Origin: Acanthosepion esculentum
Lineage: Eukaryota; Mollusca; Cephalopoda; Sepiida; Sepiidae
NCBI GenBank assembly: GCA_964036315.1
Contig: OZ038498.1
Coordinates: 10,659,468 to 10,723,467, forward strand
DNA: 64,000 bases
Reading direction: 5' to 3'
Positions 54,801 to 64,000 of the stretch are shown here, piece by piece. The position numbers and the translations under genes are program-made. Positions within the stretch are counted from its first letter, which is position 1, and the number at the start of each line of letters is the position of its first letter. The notes under the pieces are model-generated. The model worked only from the letters and a program-made list of their open reading frames with translations. It did not search any database and was not told the DNA's origin.

Positions 54801-56964
54801 TTACACTTGACTGATTGAATGTTTATATTAATTATAATGACTAGTCGTGAATCGAAAGAGACAAGATCGCCCAAATGTGTATCAGGTTTGGCACTTGACT
54901 GATTGAATGTTTATATTAGTTATAATGACTAGTCGTGAATCGAAAGAGACAAGATCGCCCAAGTGTGTATCAGGTATGGCACTTGACTGATTGAATGTTT
55001 ATATTAGTTATAATGACAAGTCGTGAAGCGAAAGAGACAAGATCGCCCAAGTGTGTATCAAGTATGGCACTTGACTGATAGAATGTTTATAATAGTTATA
55101 ATGACAAGTCGGGAATCGAAAGAGACATGATCGCCCAAGTGTGTATCAGGTATGGCACTTGACTGATTGAATGTTTATATTAGTTATAATGACTAGTCGT
55201 GAATCGAAAGAGACAAGATCGCCCAAATGTGTATCAGGTATGGCACTTGACTGATTGAATGTTTATATTAGTTATAATGACTAGTCGTGAATCGAAAGAG
55301 ACAAGATCGCCCAAATGTGTATCAGGTATGGCACTTGACTGATTGAATGTTTATATTAGTTATAATGACTAGTCGTGAATCGAAAGAGACAAGATCGCCC
55401 AAATGTGTATCAGGTATGGCACTTGACTGATTGAATGTTTATATTAGTTATAATGACTAGTCTTGAATCGAAAGAGACAAGATCGCCCAAATGTGTATCA
55501 GGTATTGCACTTGACTGATTGAATGTTTATATTAGTTTTAATGACTAGTCGTGAATCGAAAGAGACAAGATCGCCCAAGTGTGTTTCAGGTATGGCACTT
55601 GACTGATTGAATGTTTATATTAGTTATAATGACAAGTCGGGAATCGAAAGGGACAAGATCGCCCAACTGTGTATCAGGTATGGCACTTGACTGATTGAAT
55701 GTTTATATTAGTTATAATGACAAGTCGGGAATCGAAAGAGACAAGATCGCCCAAATGTGTATCAGGTATGGCACTTGACTGATTGAATGTTTATATTAGT
55801 TATAATGACAAGTCGGGAATCGAAAGGGACAAGATCGCCCAACTGTGTATCAGGTATGGCACTTGACTGATTGAATGTTTATATTAGTTATAATGACAAG
55901 TCGGGAATCGAAAGAGACAAGATCGCCCAAATGTGTATCAGGTATGGCACTTGACTGATTGAATGTTTATATTAGTTATAATGACAAGTCGGGAATCGAA
56001 AGGGACAAGATCGCCCAACTGTGTATCAGGTATGGCACTTGACTGATTGAATGTTTATAATAGTTATAATGACTAGTCGTGAATCGAAAGAGACAAGATC
56101 GCCCAAGTGTGTATCAGGTATGGCACTTGACTGATTGAATGTTTATATTAGATATAATGACTAGTCGTGAATCGAAAGAGACAAGATCGCCCAAGTGTGT
56201 ATAAGGTATGGCACTTGACTGATTGAATGTTTATATTAGTTATGATGAATAGTCGTGAATCGAATGAGACAAGATCGCCCAAATGTGTATCAGGTATGGC
56301 ACTTGACTGATTGAATGTTTATATTAGTTATAATGGCTAGTCGTGAATCGAAAGAGACAAGATCGCACAAGTGTGTATCAGGTATGGCACTTGACTGATT
56401 GAATGTTTATATTAGTTATAATGACAAGTCGTGAATCGAATGAGACAAGATCTTCCAAGTGTGTATCAGGTATGGCACTTGACTGATTGAATGTTTACAT
56501 TAGTTATAATGACTGATCATGAATCGAAAGAGACAAGATCGCCCAAATGTGTATCAGGTATGGCACTTGACTGATTGAATGTTTATAATAGTTATAATGA
56601 CAAGTCGTGAATCGAAGAGACAAGATCGCCCAAATGTGTATCAGGTATGGCACTTGACTGATTGAATGTTTATATTAGTTATAATGACAAGTCGTGAATC
56701 GAAAGAGACATGATCGCCCAAATGTGTATCAGATATGGCACTTGACTGATTGAATGTTTATAATAGTTATAATGACTAGTCGTTAATCGAAGAGACAAGA
56801 TCGCCCAAGTGTGTATCAGGTATGGCACTTGACTGATTGAATGTTTATATTAGTTATAATGACAAGTCGTGAATCGAAAGAGACATGATCGCCCAAATGT
56901 GTATCAGGCATGGCACTTGACTGATTGAATGTTTATATTAGTTATAATGACAAGACGTGAATCG
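49889..56964. repeat. Superblock of about 80 units, copy 1
   Basis: This region matches 57,541-64,000 unit by unit, but the offset changes in steps of whole units along it. It is 7,652 bp at 50,998, 7,212 at 52,211-52,731, 7,300 at 53,001-53,176, 8,004 at 53,374-55,021 and 7,036 at 56,241. The steps are -5, +1, +8 and -11 units, so gains and losses happened in perfect register after the duplication. Confidence 0.9.
55631..56070. repeat. 176-bp dimer repeated about 2.5 times
   Basis: The unit with GACAAGTCGGGAATCG, GAAAGGGACAAG and CCCAACTGTG alternates with one carrying GAAAGAGACAAG and CCCAAATGTG. The first type starts at 55,631, 55,807 and 55,983, exactly 176 bp apart, with no differences visible. 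This cluster falls in the 11-unit stretch missing from superblock copy 2, so it is either a recent local expansion or was lost there. Confidence 0.85.
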
Positions 56965-57540
56965 AAAGAGACAAGATCGCCCAAATGTGTATCAGGTATG
57001 GCACTTGACTGATTGAATGTTTATAATAGTTATAATGACTAGTCGTGAATCGAGGAGACAAGATCGCCCAAGTCTGTATAAGGTATGGCACTTGACTTAT
57101 TGAATGTTTATATTAGTTATAATGACAAGACGTGAATCGAAAGAGACAAGATCGCCCAAATGTGTATCAGGCATGGAACTTGTCTGATTGAATGTTTATA
57201 TTAGTTATAATGACTAGTCGTGAATCGAAAGAGTGAAGGTCGCCCAAATGTGTATCAGGTATGGCACTTGACTGATTGAATGTTTATATTAGTTATAATG
57301 ACTAGTCGTGAATCGAAAGAGACAAGATCGCCCAAATGTGTATCAGATATGGCACTTGACTGATTGAATGTTTATATTAGTTATAATGACTAGTCGTGAA
57401 TCGAAAGAGACAAGATCGCCCAAATGTGTATCAGGTATGGCACTTGACTGATTGAATGTTTATATTAGTTATAATGACTAGTCGTGAACCGAAAGAGACA
57501 AGATCGCCCAAGTGTGTATCAGGTATGGCACTTGATTGAT

Positions 57541-60500
57541 TGAATGTTTATATTAGTTATAATGACTAGTCGTGAATCGAAAGAGACAAGATCGCCCAAA
57601 TGTGTATCAGGTATGGCACTTGACTGATTGAATGTTTATATTAGTTATAATGACTAGTCGTGAATCGAAAGAGACAAGATCGCCCAAGTGTGTATCAGGT
57701 ATGGCTCTTGACTGATTGAATGTTTATATTAGTTATAATGACTAGTCGTGAATCGAAAGAGACAAGATCGCCCAAGTGTTTATCAGGTATGGCACTTGAG
57801 TGATTGAATGTTTATATTAGTTATAATGACTACTCGTGAATCGAAAGAGACAAGATCGGCCAAGTGTGTATCAGGTATAGCACTTGACTGATTGAATGTT
57901 TATATTACTTATAATGACTAGTCGTGAATCGAAAGAGACAAGGTCGCCCAAGTGTGTATCAGGTATGGCACTTGACTGATTGAATGTTTATATTAGTTAT
58001 AATGACTAGTCGTGAATCGAATGAGACAAGATCGCCCAAGTGTGTATCAGGTATAGCACTTGATTGATTGAATGTTTATATTAGTTATAATGACTAGTCG
58101 TGAATCGAAAGAGACAAGATCGCCCAAATCTGTATCAGGTATGGCACTTGACTGATTGAATGTTTATATTAGTTATAATGACTAGTCGTGAATCGAACGA
58201 GACTAGATCGCCCAAGTGTGTATCAGGTATGGCACTTGACTGATTGAATGTTTATATTAGTTATAATGACTAGTCGTGAACCGAAAGAGACAAGATCGCC
58301 CAAGTGTGTATCAGGTATGGCACTTGATTGATTGAAAGTTTATATTAGTTATAATGACTAGTCGTGAATCGAATGAGACAAGATCGCCCAAGTGTGTATC
58401 AGGTATGCCACTTGATTGATTGAATGTTTATATTAGTTATAATGTCTAGTCGTGAACCGAAAGAGACAAGATCGCCCAAGTGTGTATCAGGTATGGCACT
58501 TGACTGATTGAATGTTTATATTAGATATAATGACAAGTCGTGAATCGAATGAGACAAGATCGCCCAAATGTGTATCAGGTATGGCACTTGATTGATTGAA
58601 TGTTTATATTAGTTATAATGACTAGTCGTGAACCGAAAGAGACAAGATCGCCTAAGTGTGTATCATGTATGGCACTTGACTGATTGAATGTTTCTATTAG
58701 TTATAATGACTAGTCGTGAACCGAAAGAGACAAGATCTCCCAAGTGTGTATCAGGTATGGCACTTGACTGATTGAATGTTTATATTATATATAATGACTA
58801 CTCGTGAATCGAAAGAGACAAGATCGCCCAAGTTTGTATAAGGTATTGCACTTGACTGATTGAATGTTTATATTAGTTATAATGACAAGTGGTGAATCGA
58901 ATGAGACAAGATCGCCCAAATGTGTATCAGGTAGTGCACTTGACTGATTGAATGTTTATATTAGTTATAATGGCTAGTCGTGAATCGAAAGAGACAAGAT
59001 CGCACAAGTGTGTATCAGGTATGGCACTTGACTGATTGAATGTTTACATTAGTTATAATGACTGGTCATGAATCGAAAGAGACAAGATCGCCCAAGTGTA
59101 TATCAGGTATGGCACTTGACTGATTGAATGTTTATATTAGTTATAATGACTAGTCCCTAATCGAAAGAGACAAGATCGCCCAAGTGTGTATCAGGTATGG
59201 CACTTGACTGATTGAATGTTTATATTAGTTATAATGACTAGTCCTGAATCGAAAGAGACAAGATCGCCCAAGTGTGTATCAGGTATGGCACTTGACTGAT
59301 TGAATGTTTATATTAGTTATAATGACTAGTCGTGAATCGAAAGAGTGAAGATCTGCCAAATGTGTATCAGGTATGGCACTTGACTGATTGAATGTTTATA
59401 TTAATTATAATGACTAGTCGTGAATCCAAAGAGTGAAGATCGCCCAAATGTGTATCAGGTATGGCACTTGACTGATTGAATGTTTATATTAGTTATAATG
59501 ACTAGTCGTGAATCGAAAGAGACAAGATCGCCCAAATGTGTATCAGGTATGGCACTTGACTTATTGAATGTTTATAATAGTTATAATGACTAGTCGTGAA
59601 TCGAAAGAGACAAGATCGCCCAAATGTGTATCAGGTATGGCACTTGACTGATTGAATGTTTATATTAGTTATAATGACTAGTCGTGAATCGAATGAGACA
59701 AGATCGCCCAAGTGTGTATCAGGTATGGCACTTGATTGATTGAATGTTTATATTAGTTATAATGACTAGTCGTGAGTCGAATGAGACAAAATAGCCCAAG
59801 TGTGTATCAGGTATGGCACTTGATTGATTGAATGTTTATATTAGTTATAATGACTAGTCCTGAATCGAAAGAGACAAGATCGCCCAAATGTGTATCAGGT
59901 ATGGCACTTGACTGATTGAATGTTTATATTAGTTATAATGACTTGTCGTGAATCGAAAGAGACAAGATCGCCCAAATGTGTATCAGGTATGGCACTTGAC
60001 TGATTGAATGTTTATATTAGTTATAATGACTAGTCGTGAATCGAAAGAGACAAGATCGCCCAAATGTGTATCAGGTATGGCACTTGACTGATTGAATGTT
60101 TATATTAGTTATAATGACTAGTCGTGAATCGAAAGAGACAAGATCGCCCAAATGTGTATCAGGTATGGCACTTGACTGATTGAATGTTTATATTAGTTAT
60201 AATGACTAGTCGTGAATCGAAAGAGACAAGATCGCCCAAATGTGTATCAGGTATGGCACTTGACTGATTGAATGTTTATATTAGTTATAATGACTAGTCG
60301 TGAATCGAACGAGACAAGATCGCCCAAATGTGTATCAGGTATGGCACTTGACTGATTGAATGTTTATATTAGTTATAATGACTAGTCGTGAACCGAAAGA
60401 GACAAGATCGCCCAAGTGTGTATCAGGTATGGCACTTGACTGATTGAATGTTTATATTAGTTATAATGACTAGTCGTGTACCGAAAGAGACAAGATCGCC

Positions 60501-63500
60501 CAAGTGTGTATCAGGTATGGCACTTGACTGATTGAATGTTTATATTAGTTATAATGACTAGTCGTGAACCGAAAGAGACAAGATCGCCCAAGTGTGTATC
60601 AGGTATGGCACTTGACTGATTGAATGTTTATATTAGTTATAATGACTAGTCGTGAATCGAAAGAGACAAGATCGCCCAAATGTGTATCAGGTATGGCACT
60701 TGACTGATTGAATGTTTATATTAGTTATAATGACTAGTCGTGAATCGAACGAGACAAGATCGCCCAAATGTGTATCAGGTATGGCACTTGACTGATTGAA
60801 TGTTTATATTAGTTATAATGACTAGTCGTGAACCGAAAGAGACAAGATCGCCCAAGTGTGTATCAGGTATGGCACTTGACTGATTGAATGTTTATATTAG
60901 TTATAATGACTAGTCGTGTACCGAAAGAGACAAGATCGCCCAAGTGTGTATCAGGTATGGCACTTGACTGATTGAATGTTTATATTAGTTATAATGACTA
61001 GTCGTGAACCGAAAGAGACAAGATCGCCCAAGTGTGTATCAGGTATGGCACTTGACTGATTGAATGTTTATATTAGTTATAATGACTAGTCGTGTACCGA
61101 AAGAGACAAGATCGCCCAAGTGTGTATCAGGTATGGCACTTGACTGATTGAATGTTTATATTAGTTATAATGACTAGTCGTGAACCGAAAGAGACAAGAT
61201 CGCCCAAGTGTGTATCAGGTATGGCACTTGACTGATTGAATGTTTATATTAGTTATAATGACTAGTCGTGAACCGAAAGAGACAAGATCGCCCAAGTGTG
61301 TATCAGGTATGGCACTTGACTGATTGAATGTTTATATTAGTTATAATGACAAGACGTGAATCGAATGAGACAAGATCGCCCTAGTGTTTATCAGTTATGG
61401 CACTTGACTGATTGAATGTTTATATTAGTTATAATGACTAGTCGTGAACCGAAAGAGACAAGATCGCCCAAGTGTGTATCAAGTATGGCACTTGACTGAT
61501 AGAATGTTTATAATAGTTATAATGACAAGTCGGGAATCGAAAGAGACATGATCGCCCAAATGTGTATCAGGTATGGCACTTGACTGATTGAATGTTTATA
61601 TTTGTTATAATGACTAGTCGTGAACCGAAAGAGACAAGATCGCCCAAATGTGTATCAGGTATGGCACTTGACTGATTGAATGTTTATATTAGTTATAATG
61701 ACTAGTCGTGAATCGAAAGAGACAAGATCGCCCAAATGTGTATCAGGTATGGCACTTGACTGATTGAATGTTTATATTATTTATAATGACTAGTCGTGAA
61801 TCGAAAGAGACAAGATCGCCCAAGTGTGTATCAGGTATGGCACTTGACTGATTGAATGTTTATATTAGTTATAATGACAAGTCGGGAATCGAAAGGGACA
61901 AGATCGCCCAAATGTGTATCAGGTATGGCACTTGACTGATTGAATGTTTATAATAGTTATAATGACTAGTCGTAAATCGAATGAGACAAGATCGCCGAAA
62001 TGTGTATCATGTATGGCACTTGACTAATGAAATGTTTATATTAGTTATAATGACTAGTCGTGAATCGAAAAATCAAGATCGCCCAAGTGTGTATCAGGTA
62101 TGGCACTTGACTGATTGAATGTTTATATTAATTATAATGACTAGTCCTGAATCGAAAGAGACAAGATCGCCCAAGTGTGTATAAGGTATGGCACTTGACT
62201 GATTGAATGTTTATATTAGTTATAATGACTAATCGTGAATCGAAAGAGTGAAGATCGCCCAAATGGGTATCAGGTATGGCACGTGACTGATTGAATGTTT
62301 ATATTAGTTATAATGACAAGACGTGAATCGAAAGGCACAAGATCGCCCGAATATGTATCAGGTATGGCACTTGACTGATTGAATGTTTATAATAGTTATA
62401 ATGACTAGGCGTGAATCGAAAGAGACAAGATCGCCCAAGTGTGTATCAGGTATGGCACTTGACTTATTGAATGTTTATATTAGATATAATGACTAGTCGT
62501 GAATCGAAAGAGACATGATCGCCCAAGTGTGTATCAGGTATGGCACTTGACTGATTGAATGTTTATATTAGTTATAATGACAAGTCCTGAATCAAAAGAG
62601 ACAAGATCGCCCAAGTGTGTATCAGGTATGGCACTTGACTGATTGAATGTTTATATTAGTTATAATGACTAATCGTGAATCGAAAGAGTGAAGATCGGCC
62701 AAATGTTTATCAGGTATGGCACTTGACTGATTGAATGTTTATATTAGTTATAATGTCAAGTCGGGAATCGAAAGAGACAAGATCGCCCAAATGTGTATAA
62801 GGTATTACACTTGACTGATTGAATGTTTATATTAATTATAATGACTAGTCGTGAATCGAAAGAGACAAGATCGCCCAAATGTGTATCAGGTTTGGCACTT
62901 GACTGATTGAATGTTTATATTAGTTATAATGACTAGTCGTGAATCGAAAGAGACAAGATCGCCCAAGTGTGTATCAGGTATGGCACTTGACTGATTGAAT
63001 GTTTATATTAGTTATAATGACAAGTCGTGAAGCGAAAGAGACAAGATCGCCCAAGTGTGTATCAAGTATGGCACTTGACTGATTGAATGTTTATAATAGT
63101 TATAATGACTAGTCGTGAATCGAAAGAGACAAGATCGCCCAAGTGTGTATCAGGTATGGCACTTGACTGATTGAATGTTTATATTAGATATAATGACTAG
63201 TCGTGAATCGAAAGAGACAAGATCGCCCAAGTGTGTATAAGGTATGGCACTTGACTGATTGAATGTTTATATTAGTTATGATGAATAGTCGTGAATCGAA
63301 TGAGACAAGATCGCCCAAATGTGTATCAGGTATGGCACTTGACTGATTGAATGTTTATATTAGTTATAATGGCTAGTCGTGAATCGAAAGAGACAAGATC
63401 GCACAAGTGTGTATCAGGTATGGCACTTGACTGATTGAATGTTTATATTAGTTATAATGACAAGTCGTGAATCGAATGAGACAAGATCTTCCAAGTGTGT

Positions 63501-64000
63501 ATCAGGTATGGCACTTGACTGATTGAATGTTTACATTAGTTATAATGACTGATCATGAATCGAAAGAGACAAGATCGCCCAAATGTGTATCAGGTATGGC
63601 ACTTGACTGATTGAATGTTTATAATAGTTATAATGACAAGTCGTGAATCGAAGAGACAAGATCGCCCAAATGTGTATCAGGTATGGCACTTGACTGATTG
63701 AATGTTTATATTAGTTATAATGACAAGTCGTGAATCGAAAGAGACATGATCGCCCAAATGTGTATCAGATATGGCACTTGACTGATTGAATGTTTATAAT
63801 AGTTATAATGACTAGTCGTTAATCGAAGAGACAAGATCGCCCAAGTGTGTATCAGGTATGGCACTTGACTGATTGAATGTTTATATTAGTTATAATGACA
63901 AGTCGTGAATCGAAAGAGACATGATCGCCCAAATGTGTATCAGGCATGGCACTTGACTGCTTGAATGTTTATATTAGTTATAATGACAAGACGTGAATCG
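57541..64000. repeat. Superblock copy 2, cut by window edge
   Basis: Second copy of 49,889-56,964, still matching at the last base of the window. It contains a 5-unit tandem duplication near 60,301-61,180 (TGAATCGAACGAG at 60,301 and 60,741, 440 bp apart) and extra GTGTACCG/GTGAACCG units that copy 1 lacks. Compared with copy 1 it lacks 11 units around 63,090, including the 176-bp dimers. Confidence 0.88.

Larger units (their letters stand above)
13577..64000. repeat. 88-bp satellite array, head to tail, about 573 units
   Basis: A second satellite with no overall similarity to the first. Starting the unit at GTCGTGAATCGAAAGAG, the consensus continues ACAAGATCGCCCAAGTG, TGTATCAGGTATGGCACTTG, ACTGATTGAATGTTTATATT and AGTTATAATGACTA, giving 88 bp (for example starts at 13,591 and 13,679). 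The first recognisable bases are AGTTATAAGGATAAGTCGTG. The array continues unbroken to the right window edge, all in one orientation. Nearly every junction carries the 8-bp palindrome GACTAGTC (SpeI ACTAGT). The unit length is not a multiple of 3 and the consensus has stops in every plus frame, so it cannot encode a long protein. A few units are 85-87 bp because of small deletions. Nothing else interrupts the array. Confidence 0.97.

Noticed and set aside
13577..64000. CRISPR array
   Set aside because: Repeats adjoin directly with no unique spacers, the unit is 88 bp, there are hundreds of copies in nested blocks, and no cas genes are present.
13577..64000. Bacterial-type promoter in each 88-bp unit (TTGACT ... 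TATAAT)
   Set aside because: The spacing between the two boxes is 20 bp, outside the usual 16-18, and the setting is eukaryotic satellite DNA without genes. The resemblance is due to AT-rich composition.
1..64000. Telomeric repeats, CENP-B box, tRNA or rRNA genes
   Set aside because: No TTAGG/TTAGGG-type runs, no match to the CENP-B box consensus in either unit, and no cloverleaf or rRNA-like sequence recognised by eye.
13577..64000. Higher-order blocks as transposable elements
   Set aside because: Block edges fall within or between ordinary units, with no terminal repeats, target-site duplications or foreign sequence. In-register offsets point to unequal exchange.

Overview
This 64-kb window is almost entirely tandemly repeated satellite-type DNA. 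I see no convincing protein-coding gene, no RNA gene and no intact mobile element. Two unrelated satellite families lie about 2.15 kb apart. The left one has a 120-bp unit and occupies 1 to about 11,395 (roughly 94 units plus degenerate end pieces). It is cut by the left edge of the window. The right one has an 88-bp unit and occupies about 13,577 to 64,000 (roughly 573 units). It is cut by the right edge. The AT-rich spacer between them is the only non-satellite DNA here.

The content suggests a eukaryotic nuclear genome, in heterochromatin or a subtelomeric or pericentromeric setting, probably an invertebrate. The reasons are >50 kb of head-to-tail satellite with nested higher-order repeats, an AT-rich gene-free spacer, and a possible non-LTR retrotransposon scrap. 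The species cannot be named from this sequence.

Layout: (1) 1-~6,360 is a homogeneous part of the 120-bp array, carrying a frameshift at about 833, an in-frame stop at 2,526 and an internal 2,400-bp duplication. (2) ~6,361-11,275 is a more diverged part of the same array, with block duplications at offsets of 480, 1,199 and 1,440 bp and several stops and frameshifts. (3) 11,276-~11,427 is the degenerate array edge. (4) 11,428-13,576 is the spacer. It holds a CAT/CATCAT microsatellite, a possible LINE endonuclease-domain relic on the minus strand, three copies of a short dispersed motif, and a single diverged orphan monomer of the 120-bp satellite at 12,310-12,435. (5) 13,577-64,000 is the 88-bp array, built from nested segmental duplications. 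Their offsets are close to multiples of 88 bp: 263, 616, 1,144, 1,232, 1,671, 2,376, 2,903, 3,078, 3,431, 3,871, 4,221, 5,892 and about 7.0-8.0 kb.

Because 120 is divisible by 3, one frame of the 120-bp array stays open over long distances, up to 1,370 codons, and predicts a 40-residue repeat. I regard this as a by-product of the unit length rather than a gene. Stops and frameshifts recur, most differences between units change the amino acid, and no unique N-terminal domain is visible. The most interesting points are the orphan monomer with its companion motif (a hint of how the 120-bp satellite arose), a near-identical 11-bp core with a central 8-bp palindrome in both satellites, and the readable duplication history of the 88-bp array.
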